From positions 62,001 to 126,000 of the forward strand of contig JAYVMW010000017.1 of assembly GCA_043758755.1 (NCBI GenBank): DNA of 64,000 bases, in the 5' to 3' direction. Positions within the stretch are counted from its first letter, which is position 1. Every line of letters starts with the position of its first letter. Source of the DNA: Solimicrobium sp043758755 (GTDB taxonomy: Bacteria; Pseudomonadota; Gammaproteobacteria; Burkholderiales; Burkholderiaceae_D). Shown in pieces: positions 1 to 7,379 of this stretch. The notes below the pieces were generated by a model that was not told the origin of the DNA, did not search any database, and saw only the letters and a program-made list of their open reading frames with translations. A program made the position numbers and the translations under genes.

Positions 1-100
1 CCTGACCATCGCATCGAGCGCGCAGATACTTCCCTATGTACTGCTGATACTGGTGTTAATTTTCAGACCCAAGGGTCTGATGGGAAAAAGGGAAGGCTGA
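1..100 (+). CDS. Branched-chain amino acid ABC permease, LivH type (3' end only)
   Basis: Only the last 32 residues lie in the window, and the 5' part is off the left edge. The visible tail is a hydrophobic helix followed by the sequence RPKGLMGKREG, a common C-terminus of LivH/LivM-type inner-membrane permeases. The stop codon lies 4 bases before the start of the next permease, so the two are almost certainly one operon. The assignment to LivH rather than a second LivM rests on gene order (H-M-G-F) and is an inference. Confidence 0.7.
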   Translation, partial: LTIASSAQILPYVLLILVLIFRPKGLMGKREG

Positions 101-104
101 TTTC

Positions 105-1376
105 ATGAAGAAACTGAACAATACCGGCCAGATCCTTAACTGGGCTGGTTATGCAGTGGTGCTGGTCATTGCGCCACTGGTGTTTTACAAAGGTGCCTCC
201 CTGTCGATCCTGTCACAGATGGGCATCATGATTATTTTTGCGCTGTCCTACAACATGTTGCTCGGTCAGGGTGGCATGCTCTCGTTTGGACATGCGGTGT
301 ATGCCGGTCTGGGTGCGTTCTTCGCCATCCACGCCATGAATCTGGCCAGCGACCATGTCATCACGCTGCCGGTGTCCCTCATCCCGCTCGTGGGTGGCTG
401 TGCCGGCATGCTGTTCGGTGTGCTGTTTGGCTATGTCACCACCAAAAAATCCGGCACCACGTTTGCCATGATTACGCTGGGCATCTGCGAACTGGTGCAC
501 TCCTCGTCGCTGATGTTTCCGGAGTTCTTTGGCGGTGAAGGCGGCATCACCACCAACCGCGTGATCGGTGCGCCGTTTCACGGCATCAGCTTCGGCCCGC
601 AGATACAGGTGTACTACCTGATCGCGTTCTGGCTGCTGATCTGCACCCTTGGCATGTATGCCTGCACCAAAACCCCGCTGGGAAAAATCATGAATGCAGT
701 GCGCGACAATCCGGAACGCGCCGAATTCATCGGCTACAACACGCAGTGGGTACGCTATCTGACCCTGATCATTTCTGCGTTTTTTGCCGGCGTGGCCGGC
801 GCGCTGTCCGCCATCAACTATGAAATTGTCAGCGCCGAGAATGTCAGTCTGACGCTGTCGGCCAATGTCTTGCTGTTTACTTACATCGGTGGCAGCGGTT
901 ATTTTTTTGGACCGGTGATCGGCGCGGTGGTCGGTGTGCTGCTCACTACCGTACTGTCCGGATATACGCAGGCCTGGCAACTGTATCTCGGCATATTTTT
1001 TATGCTCAGCGTCATGTATATGCCTGGCGGTCTGGCCAGCAGCATCATGCAGAACCTGCAGCTGGTCCGGCACCGGCAGTTTGCAATGGTATGGCGCCTG
1101 CAGTCAGTTGTGATCGGGTTTGCCCTGCTGGCTCTGACCGGATTTGCCGGCCTGACCGAAATGCTTTATCACCGCAATTTTGAATCGGACAGCGGCTCTG
1201 CAATGAAACTGTTTTATCTGGACTGTGACGTTGCCAACGCCACACCATGGGCGATTTCGGCACTCATCCTGGTAGCCGGCTTGGCCGGTATTCACCTGCT
1301 CAGGCCCGCCATGCATGCACGGCGCCTCAACGCTGCGAGTGCCATTGAAGCGGCGCTGAAGAAGGGATCGGTATGA
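105..1376 (+). CDS. livM: Branched-chain amino acid ABC transporter permease, LivM type, with C-terminal extension
   Basis: Inner-membrane permease of a HAAT-family ABC importer; it would form the channel with the LivH-type protein encoded just upstream. The protein is almost entirely hydrophobic helices and carries the LivM signature region around residues 195-215 (NPERAEFIGYN), the cytoplasmic loop that contacts the ATPases. At 423 residues it is longer than the roughly 320-360 usual for LivM. The extra part, about residues 325-412, contains two more hydrophobic segments separated by a polar loop. The stop overlaps the start of livG by 4 bases, so translation is probably coupled. The true substrate cannot be read from sequence; urea, amide or aromatic-acid importers share this architecture. 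Confidence 0.88.
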   Translation: MKKLNNTGQILNWAGYAVVLVIAPLVFYKGASLSILSQMGIMIIFALSYNMLLGQGGMLSFGHAVYAGLGAFFAIHAMNLASDHVITLPVSLIPLVGGCAGMLFGVLFGYVTTKKSGTTFAMITLGICELVHSSSLMFPEFFGGEGGITTNRVIGAPFHGISFGPQIQVYYLIAFWLLICTLGMYACTKTPLGKIMNAVRDNPERAEFIGYNTQWVRYLTLIISAFFAGVAGALSAINYEIVSAENVSLTLSANVLLFTYIGGSGYFFGPVIGAVVGVLLTTVLSGYTQAWQLYLGIFFMLSVMYMPGGLASSIMQNLQLVRHRQFAMVWRLQSVVIGFALLALTGFAGLTEMLYHRNFESDSGSAMKLFYLDCDVANATPWAISALILVAGLAGIHLLRPAMHARRLNAASAIEAALKKGSV

Positions 1377-2131
1377 GTGCATATTCACTTGAGCTGCGCG
1401 ACGTGCGCAAAAATTTCGGCAGATCGGAAATTATTCGCGGGGCGACTCTGCAGGTGGCCAAAGGCGAGCGCATCGCCATGATCGGACCCAACGGTGCCGG
1501 AAAGTCCACTTTGTTCAATCTGATTTCGGGTCGCTTTGAAATGAGTTCCGGCGATATTTTATTGAATGGCGCCAGTATCCGTGCCCAGAAGTCCTATCAG
1601 ATCAACCGGCGCGGCCTGTCGCGCAGTTTTCAGATCACCAATATTTTTCATCAGCTGTCGGTCTACGAAAACCTGCTGTGTGCCGTGCTGTGGTCGCTTG
1701 GCTACCGGTATTCGTTCTGGCAGCGCCTGTATGGCCTGAAGGATGCACAACTCGGTGCCGAACAGGTCATGGAAAAAATCGGCCTGCAACACCGGCGCGA
1801 TATCAGCGCCGGACTGCTCAGCTACGCCGAACAGCGCGCACTCGAAATCGGCATCACCATAGCCGGCGGCGCCGACGTGATCCTGCTTGATGAACCGACT
1901 GCCGGCATGAGCCATTCCGAATCGGCAACCGCGATTGAACTGATCCGGCAGGTGACTGCCGGTAAAACGCTGGTGATGGTTGAGCATGACATGAACGTGG
2001 TGTTTGGACTGGCCGACAAAATCGCAGTGCTGGTCTATGGTGAAGTCATCGCCTGTGACACGCCAGCCAATATTCGCAACAATGCGCGCGTTCAGCAAGC
2101 GTATTTGGGCACAACCAAGGACTCGGCATGA
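1373..2131 (+). CDS. livG: Branched-chain amino acid ABC transporter ATP-binding protein, LivG type
   Basis: Cytoplasmic ATPase subunit of the Liv importer. It has an intact Walker A (GPNGAGKST, residues 38-46), a signature-like segment LSYAEQRALE and a Walker B ILLDEPTAG, followed by an H-loop VEHDM. The insertion after Walker A with the FQITNIF stretch is typical of the LivG subgroup. Length (252 residues) is normal. It overlaps livM at its 5' end and livF at its 3' end by 4 bases each, giving a tightly coupled M-G-F order. No promoter is visible between the genes. Confidence 0.92.
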   Translation: MSAYSLELRDVRKNFGRSEIIRGATLQVAKGERIAMIGPNGAGKSTLFNLISGRFEMSSGDILLNGASIRAQKSYQINRRGLSRSFQITNIFHQLSVYENLLCAVLWSLGYRYSFWQRLYGLKDAQLGAEQVMEKIGLQHRRDISAGLLSYAEQRALEIGITIAGGADVILLDEPTAGMSHSESATAIELIRQVTAGKTLVMVEHDMNVVFGLADKIAVLVYGEVIACDTPANIRNNARVQQAYLGTTKDSA

Positions 2132-2832
2132 CAACACTACTGGCCATCAATGATCTGCATGCCTGGTACGGCAAAAGCCATGTGCTGCACGGCGTGAACC
2201 TGAGTGTGAATCAGGGTGAAATTGTCAGTCTGCTGGGGCGCAACGGCGTCGGGCGTTCCACTACCGTGAAAGCGGTGATGGGGCAGGTAAAAACCAGTGG
2301 CTCGATTCTGTTTAAAGGGCAACAACTGACCGGCCTGAAAACCTTTGAAATTGCGCACAAGGGATTGGGCTATGTTCCCGAACAGCGCGACATTTTTCCC
2401 GACCTGACCGTCGAGCAGAATCTGAAGCTTGGTGAAAAACGCGCCAACAAAAATCCGCGCTGGAAAATCGCTGACATGTACCGGATGTTTCCGCGCCTCG
2501 AGGAACGCCGCCACACCGCAGCCGGTGTGATGTCGGGCGGCGAGCAGCAGATGCTGACCCTGTGCCGCACGCTCATGGGTGACCCGGATCTGATCATGAT
2601 CGATGAACCCACCGAAGGACTCGCGCCCAAGATTGTCGATCTGGTCGGCGAATATCTGAATGAGCTGAAGAACCGCGGCATTTCGATACTGCTGGTAGAG
2701 CAGAAACTGGCGATCGCACTGGCCATTTCACAGCGCGTGTACGTGATGAGCCATGGTGAAATCCAGTTTGAGGGTACACCGGATGATTTGCAGCGCAATG
2801 AAAAAATCCGCAAGGAATGGCTGGAAGTCTGA
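2128..2832 (+). CDS. livF: Branched-chain amino acid ABC transporter ATP-binding protein, LivF type, Walker A Lys replaced by Arg
   Basis: Second ATPase of the importer. The order of motifs is standard for LivF: P-loop region GRNGVGRST at residues 37-45, MSGGEQQML signature, Walker B IMIDEPTEGLAP, and a C-terminal VEQKLAIAL segment. The invariant P-loop lysine is arginine here (R43, codon CGT at 2254-2256). LivG next to it keeps the lysine, so the transporter would have one canonical and one atypical site. From memory a GRST form does occur in some betaproteobacterial LivF proteins, so this may be a lineage trait rather than damage. It is the last gene of the operon; no clear terminator follows. 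Confidence 0.92.
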   Translation: MTTLLAINDLHAWYGKSHVLHGVNLSVNQGEIVSLLGRNGVGRSTTVKAVMGQVKTSGSILFKGQQLTGLKTFEIAHKGLGYVPEQRDIFPDLTVEQNLKLGEKRANKNPRWKIADMYRMFPRLEERRHTAAGVMSGGEQQMLTLCRTLMGDPDLIMIDEPTEGLAPKIVDLVGEYLNELKNRGISILLVEQKLAIALAISQRVYVMSHGEIQFEGTPDDLQRNEKIRKEWLEV

Positions 2833-2962
2833 ATCAGAAAAAATTTGAATGGCCGGAACCAATTGCCGGGGGTCAAGCACTCGAGCGAAAACATAGTCGA
2901 CACATGGAAAGCATTGAGTCCACAATTCAAGCGTTACTGAGTTTTTTCCAATCGGCGTGCCG

Positions 2963-2968
2963 TATAAT
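2963..2968 (+). promoter_or_regulatory. Probable -10 box for the first toxin-antitoxin module
   Basis: A perfect TATAAT sits 45 bases before the ATG of the antitoxin gene at 3013, followed by a GC-rich discriminator (GCGCGG). No good -35 hexamer lies 16-18 bases upstream. The 180-base gap after livF (2833-3012) holds this element and nothing else I can name. Confidence 0.5.
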
Positions 2969-3012
2969 GCGCGGACGAGATTGGTTGATATTTTTGGAAA
3001 GGCAGGTTCGAA

Positions 3013-3243
3013 ATGATTGATCCCCTGATCGACCTTGAACAAAGGGCGGCCCATTTAACGTTAGACGAGAGGGCGCAATTTGCCTTGCATTTTCTGGAGT
3101 CGTTGGAAGCCAGCGAGAGTGGCGATATTGAAGCGACCTGGCGCACTGAGGCTGAATCAAGGCTTGAGCAGGTTGAACGGTCTGACGCGATTCTGTCGCC
3201 TGCTGAACAGGTGTTTGATAAACTGCAGCAACGCCTGAATTGA
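3013..3243 (+). CDS. Antitoxin of the addiction-module (PF09720-like) family
   Basis: A 76-residue acidic protein. The pattern LTLDERAQFALHFLESLE near the N-terminus and a helical C-terminal half match the short addiction-module component family (TIGR02574 type), which pairs with ParE/RelE-fold toxins. Its stop codon overlaps the TTG start of the following toxin remnant (TTGA), the usual antitoxin-toxin coupling. The antitoxin looks intact, while the toxin next to it does not. If the truncated toxin is inactive, this gene is an orphan antitoxin that could still bind DNA or buffer related toxins elsewhere. Confidence 0.75.
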   Translation: MIDPLIDLEQRAAHLTLDERAQFALHFLESLEASESGDIEATWRTEAESRLEQVERSDAILSPAEQVFDKLQQRLN

Positions 3244-3473
3244 ACCCGATCCAATTTCACAGCGAGGCGGAAGCGGAACTGAACCATGCTGCGATGTATT
3301 ACGAGTCGTGCTTCATTAATTTGGGATCTAAATTCGTTGCCTCGGTGCGCAGAACCGTTGACCTCATTCAATCCCGTCCAGTAGCGGGTTCAGCGATCGG
3401 TGACAAACTCCGGCGTATTGTTGTAAGGGGATTTCCAACAAGAATTATTGGCTGCAACAGCCAAACAACTTGA
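3240..3473 (+). pseudogene. ParE/RelE-type toxin, C-terminus lost at a fusion point
   Basis: The first 66 or so residues read as a normal ParE-like toxin: FHSEAEAEL at the start, a helical middle and LRRIVVRGFP near the end. Intact family members continue with a beta-strand rich tail containing conserved Tyr/Arg/His residues (an FPY..I.Y pattern). Here the frame runs into TRIIGCNSQTT and stops, so the active-site tail is missing. The bases from about 3439 onward read instead, in another frame, as the tail of a different toxin (see 3439-3528). The start is a TTG overlapping the antitoxin stop. Activity is unlikely. Confidence 0.65.
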
Positions 3474-3528
3474 AGAGGCCATTCAAACGGGCGCTCTGCT
3501 GGAGATTTGCCATGACAAACAAACCTAA
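3439..3528 (+). pseudogene. 3' remnant of a second, HigB-like toxin gene
   Basis: In the frame one base ahead of the ParE remnant, 29 codons read as QELLAATAKQLEEAIQTG followed by ALLEICHDKQT and a stop. This looks like the helical C-terminus of HigB/RelE phage-type toxins, which often end in LLEI.HD-like sequence. Its stop overlaps the ATG of the antitoxin at 3512, as expected for a toxin-first higBA operon. The frame is closed upstream by a TAA at 3424-3426, so the 5' portion is gone. I infer a deletion joining the middle of parE to the end of higB. The HigB identification is from memory of the family. Confidence 0.55.
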
Positions 3529-3835
3529 ATCAAAAAGCAAAATTCTCGGTGCTGTACATGAAACGGCCATCGATTTGCACAAATTGGGGTTCATTGATAA
3601 ACGCAAGATGCGCAATTTTGATTTGCTATGTCTTGAACCGATACCAGAATATAGCAGTGAAGAAATCAGGGCTTTACGTGATCATCTCCAATTGAGCCAA
3701 TCAGTATTTGCCGCTGTGTTAAATACGAGTCTATCCACAGTACGCAAATGGGAAATTGGCGATAAGCATCCAAGTGGTCCTTCACTCAAATTATTGAATT
3801 TGCTTGATCGGAAAGGGCTGGAAGCAATACTTTGA
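3512..3835 (+). CDS. HigA/NadS-type antitoxin, XRE helix-turn-helix
   Basis: A 107-residue protein with a C-terminal XRE-type helix-turn-helix. The segment IRALRDHLQLSQSVFAAVLN followed by TVRKWE and PSGPSLKLLNLLDRKGLEAI is characteristic of antitoxins that follow HigB-type toxins. The ATG at 3512 is chosen because the basic MTNKPKSKSK N-terminus is typical and because it overlaps the stop of the HigB tail. An upstream in-frame ATG at 3470 would add 14 residues coded by toxin sequence. The gene appears intact although its toxin is reduced to a remnant. Confidence 0.75.
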   Translation: MTNKPKSKSKILGAVHETAIDLHKLGFIDKRKMRNFDLLCLEPIPEYSSEEIRALRDHLQLSQSVFAAVLNTSLSTVRKWEIGDKHPSGPSLKLLNLLDRKGLEAIL

Positions 3836-4125
3836 TATTTTGATATTTTGGATTGATTTTCCAATGACCGCTTTGTAGAGCATCGGCAGACCGGTTAGGG
3901 CACAATCCCGCCATTGGCAAATGTTTGAACACACTTTTTTCAGACGATTCACTGTGCAGCACACAAAGTGCCTGGGTGTCCGTTTTCAACCGATTGAACG
4001 GGTAGACCAACCAAACCCGGATCGATGATTTCAGCATCTCCGGAAAAATCATAATTCATAGCTTTTAATATATTTCAATCAAAATGCAGTTACCCTTTTA
4101 CCGATGCTGACAAGGTGATTACTCA
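3836..4125. other. Intergenic region with a short tandem repeat
   Basis: Right after the antitoxin stop, TTTGATATT is repeated in tandem (about 3833-3850). The rest is AT-rich near the next gene. No convincing gene, terminator or promoter was found. An AT-rich minus-strand reading frame at 3786-4052 has no recognisable domain and was not called. Confidence 0.5.
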
Positions 4126-5526
4126 ATGAATCCAATTACATACGTCGTCGCCCATACGCTGAAGGTCTGCTCTTGCTGTGTACGGATCAGTGCAGCGCTG
4201 CTGGTGGCATCCCTTTGCGGTTGGACCACATCAGCCGCAGCCTGGAGCGATCACACGTTATGCACCTGGTATGCACTGGATGCCCAGCCCGAGCTGGCCG
4301 GACAGCAGGTTGTCGCTGAGCCGCTGTCGCAATTCCTGCAGATAGAATCACACACCTTGCCGGCATTTCTCGACCAGGAAGAAAACTGGGCACGCACCCA
4401 TCTGCCTGAATATGCACCGCGTCCGGATCCACTGCGCTTCCACGCTGGCACCGGTGCCAATCTGCAGCGCGCCTTTTTGCTGGCATTGCGCGTCAATGCG
4501 TTGATGCCGATGCCGCTGTTCCGCCAGCTCCGCCCCGGCGCATCGGTAGCAGCAGCACGGCAACTGGACTGGCATCAACTCACGATCCTGCCTGATGGCT
4601 CCGGACTAAAAAATAATTCCTTCGAAACCCTTGCGGCAGGCGAGCATATTTCTGCCGTGGATGTGATTGCGACCGCTGCCAATGAACCGGACTACGGCAT
4701 GGATCTGGGCTTGTGGGAAGACAATGGTACTGAACAGGGCCGGCAAGCCGGCTTCGGTCCTCAACCGTTCGGCAACCCACGTTTTATTGACAGCGCGCAG
4801 GCCCCGTTTCACATGGGTTTCTATCACGAAGCCGGTATTGTGTATCGGTCCGCGCCATTTCTGAAACATACCTATCCCCAGGCGCGCATCCATCTGTATC
4901 TGCAGCTGGCCCACTTTGCGTTTGCGCATGGTCACCCCTACTGGGGCTATCGGTTTACCGGCTGGGCCATGCATTACGCGCAAGACCTGACCCAGCCCTA
5001 CCACACACGCGTTTTACCCGGTGTGGGTGTCATGCGCATGCTCTGGATTAATGTGCTGGATCTGGCAGGTATGCATGGCGCCAAACGCGACGCCGTCAAC
5101 CTGGTTGCCAATCGTCACACCGTGGTCGAAAGTTATCAGCTCTCGCGCATGGTTGGGGCGATCCGCTCAGGTCAGCGTAACGACGCGCTGCTGCAGGCGC
5201 TGCGGGATGCGCGCGCTGACGACGGGTTAAAGGGTTTCAAGATGACCGATCTGCTCGCGCCGGTCACCCTGCAGTCGAGCAATGCAGCCGATGCGCTCGA
5301 CGGGCAGCTTGAACGCAGCTTTCCGGCGCCCTATACCAGCAATCCGGATACCGTCCTGAGCGACGCCGATGAACTGGCGATGGTGTCGATCGCGCAGTCG
5401 TGGTCAAAAACCGAAGACGTGAAACTGGCGCAGCTGGTGGCATTGCAGCTGCGCCAGTTTGGCGTGGTCAGCCGCTCCGTGGTACGTGCAGCATTGAATA
5501 AGGACGCCAACGCGGGTTCGTTGTGA
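4126..5526 (+). CDS. Secreted zinc-dependent phospholipase C / S1-P1 nuclease fold protein
   Basis: A 466-residue protein with a signal peptide (about residues 1-39) whose cleavage after AAA would leave Trp40 as the new N-terminus. In bacterial zinc phospholipase C and P1 nuclease the mature protein starts with Trp, which binds zinc through its backbone. Other expected ligands are visible in the right order: H283xxxD287 then H293 (HYAQDLTQPYH), and H331xxxE335 (HTVVE). This fits the three-zinc fold, probably acting in the periplasm or outside the cell on phospholipids or another phosphodiester. It is longer than Bacillus PLC (about 245 mature residues) because of a large insert before the HxxxD motif. 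No operon partner is evident. The family call is firmer than the substrate. Confidence 0.7.
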   Translation: MNPITYVVAHTLKVCSCCVRISAALLVASLCGWTTSAAAWSDHTLCTWYALDAQPELAGQQVVAEPLSQFLQIESHTLPAFLDQEENWARTHLPEYAPRPDPLRFHAGTGANLQRAFLLALRVNALMPMPLFRQLRPGASVAAARQLDWHQLTILPDGSGLKNNSFETLAAGEHISAVDVIATAANEPDYGMDLGLWEDNGTEQGRQAGFGPQPFGNPRFIDSAQAPFHMGFYHEAGIVYRSAPFLKHTYPQARIHLYLQLAHFAFAHGHPYWGYRFTGWAMHYAQDLTQPYHTRVLPGVGVMRMLWINVLDLAGMHGAKRDAVNLVANRHTVVESYQLSRMVGAIRSGQRNDALLQALRDARADDGLKGFKMTDLLAPVTLQSSNAADALDGQLERSFPAPYTSNPDTVLSDADELAMVSIAQSWSKTEDVKLAQLVALQLRQFGVVSRSVVRAALNKDANAGSL

Positions 5527-5798
5527 GTGTGGTGCCGGTCTGAAAAATGAACAGTTCATTGGGATCATCATTGCCATTGAGGTTCAGGTAATAAATTAGC
5601 CGGGTTAATTGGGGTGCTCTGTGGGGTACCGCACATTCAGATTTTCAGCGCTGCCGGCAAGGGCAGAGTGTTGCAACGGATGTGGAAATCACTTTGCTGA
5701 ACCGGTCGATGCACAAAAAAATGACGGACCGTGGCGCTGTACAAATGCCGCGCTGCCGGTGACAATGCAACGCTGTACTGACTGAAAGGAAACCAGAC

Positions 5799-6587
5799 AT
5801 GACCATCAATGAAATTCGCTTCGACGACGGCGCTGCCTACGAACAATACATGGGAAAGTGGAGCCAGCTGGCCGGTAAAATTTTCCTTGAGTGGCTGTCG
5901 CCCAAACGCGGCTTGCGCTGGCTCGACGTTGGCTGCGGCAATGGCGCCTTTACCGAACTGCTGGCCCAAACCTGCGCGCCAGGTTCGGTGCATGGCATCG
6001 ATCCTTCTGCAGGGCAGCTTGCCTTTGCTCAGGCACGACCGGTGGCGCGTCTTGCCGAGTTTTCCCAAGGCGACGCCATGGCGCTGCCGTTTCCTGATGA
6101 CAGGTTTGACATTGCGGTGATGCCGCTGGTGATTTTCTTTGTTCCACAGCCTGATCTGGGTGTGGCTGAAATGGCGCGGGTAGTTGGCCCGGGCGGCATG
6201 GTTGCGGCGTATGCGTGGGACATGTACGGCGGTGGGTTTCCGTATGAGCTGCTCAACAGCGCCATGCGCGATATGGGTGTGGCAGTACCCAAACCGCCGA
6301 GCCCGCAAGCCTCGCGGCTGGATGTGATGCAGAATTTATGGAATACGGCAGGTCTGACAGCCGTGGCAACCACTGAAATCACGATACAGCGAACCTTCGC
6401 AAATTTCAGCGACTACTGGAACACCGTACTGGGGTCACCGAGTGCCGGTGCCAACCTCGCCCAGATGGGGCCGGCTGATATCGCGCAGCTGCAAGTTACG
6501 TTACGGGAACGGCTGACAACTGACACAAACGGCTTGATAACCTGCACTGCCCGAGCCAACGCAGTGCAGGGCATTGTTGCCCACTGA
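5799..6587 (+). CDS. Class I SAM-dependent methyltransferase
   Basis: A 262-residue cytoplasmic protein with a Rossmann-fold methyltransferase core. Motif I is LDVGCGNGAF (about residues 46-55), followed by an acidic loop GIDPS, a QGDAMALPFPD segment and FDIAVMPLVIFF. These match the Methyltransf_11/25 families (UbiE-like). The ATG is preceded by a good ribosome site (AAAGGA about 8 bases upstream). The substrate is unknown; neighbours give no clue, since the upstream gene is a secreted hydrolase and the downstream sequence is a pseudogene in the opposite direction. Confidence 0.85.
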   Translation: MTINEIRFDDGAAYEQYMGKWSQLAGKIFLEWLSPKRGLRWLDVGCGNGAFTELLAQTCAPGSVHGIDPSAGQLAFAQARPVARLAEFSQGDAMALPFPDDRFDIAVMPLVIFFVPQPDLGVAEMARVVGPGGMVAAYAWDMYGGGFPYELLNSAMRDMGVAVPKPPSPQASRLDVMQNLWNTAGLTAVATTEITIQRTFANFSDYWNTVLGSPSAGANLAQMGPADIAQLQVTLRERLTTDTNGLITCTARANAVQGIVAH

Positions 6588-6604
6588 GATTGATGCAGGC
6601 TTCC

Positions 6605-7280
6605 TTAAGGAGGTACCCGGCGCCTTGCAAACCAGAGCGCTAACGATGCTGCGCCGATCAAGGCCAGACCCGATGGTTCCGGGACAGCTGCGCCATCACC
6701 CAGATCGACAAAATTTATATAGCCGAGTCTATAACCGGCATCGCCTCCGGTATCGTAGGTGCCCAACGCAAAGGTCGAGTTATCGGTTCCTCGTTGGTTG
6801 AAGTGGTCCGGGGCAAAACTGTCACTGTAAGCATCGCCCACCAGTACGAAGTTATACAGATTTCGGTTATCCGGTACGTACCAGAGCGGCAGCGCGCCAC
6901 ATTTGACATAGTTATTAAAATAACTAGCTTAAAAACCACATCAGGGATTTGAAAATTTTCCGTGTCAAAAAAATCTCCGCCCAGCGATCTTCCTGAGTGA
7001 TATCTGGCACTGCCGGTTGCTGCAATTTTCACCTGTTACATCAACTCCTTAATTGATGTAACAGGTGTAATTGATTCAGGTATTAAATTCCAAATTCCGT
7101 CATTATCAGTTTGAACATTCCAAACCATACTCACCGGCAGGTTATTGAGTTCGCCAAACAAACAGCAACGCGTAAAGGCATCGTATGGATTTGCATCTGA
7201 GGCGCCCGATTTCAGGCAGTGGGAATGTCATTAATGACGCCAGCCGACCAGTTCCCTGAACCACCGAAACCGACAGCCTG
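6605..7280 (-). pseudogene. PEP-CTERM domain protein, degraded by two frameshifts and a stop
   Basis: Reading the minus strand from about 7280 downward gives a continuous-looking exported protein broken at several points. Segment one (7280-7215) contains VGFGGSGNWSAGVINDIPTA and hits a TGA at 7212-7214. After a frame change near 7210 segment two runs SGASDANPYDAF ... GELNNLPVSMVWNVQTDNDG ... SIKELM to a TAA at 7036-7038. The same frame continues to PDVVF. One missing base near 6929-6932 then moves it into the last segment (ASYFNNYVKCGALPLWYV ... FVDLGDG). The end is a PEP-CTERM tag: VPEP, a hydrophobic helix, then RRR, the signal recognised by exosortase EpsH/XrtA-type systems. No signal peptide is left, so the 5' end is lost too. 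Confidence 0.7.
7030..7067. repeat. Perfect 15-bp inverted repeat with 8-base loop
   Basis: The left arm CACCTGTTACATCAA (7030-7044) and right arm TTGATGTAACAGGTG (7053-7067) are exact reverse complements around CTCCTTAA. It lies inside the PEP-CTERM pseudogene reading frame, and the in-frame TAA that breaks that gene (7036-7038 on the minus strand) is within one arm. It has no T-tract, so an intrinsic terminator role is doubtful. It may be a templated correction product rather than a functional hairpin. The rest of 7068-7379 carries the pseudogene start and the LysR leader. Confidence 0.8.
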
Positions 7281-7379
7281 ACAGGATTTATCGAGGCAAT
7301 GTGTCCGGAATTATCCTATGCTGAAGAATCAAAAAAATATGAATCATTTTGTCACCAGTAATCTAACTCAGGGTTTCGA

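Noticed and set aside
213..1073. A 286-codon minus-strand frame opposite livM
   Set aside because: Antisense to an obviously coding membrane protein; its translation is rich in His/Gln/Arg without any domain, the usual shadow composition.
3786..4052. A minus-strand 88-codon frame in the gap after the toxin-antitoxin scar
   Set aside because: No recognisable family, no ribosome site, overlaps the antitoxin end.
5637..6308. A 223-codon minus-strand frame over the methyltransferase
   Set aside because: Opposite strand of a clear methyltransferase; shadow composition.
6715..7032. A GTG-started minus-strand gene of 105 codons
   Set aside because: Its first part is the continuation of the PEP-CTERM pseudogene after the in-frame stop, and its second part is out of frame with the conserved PEP-CTERM end; there is no separate gene.
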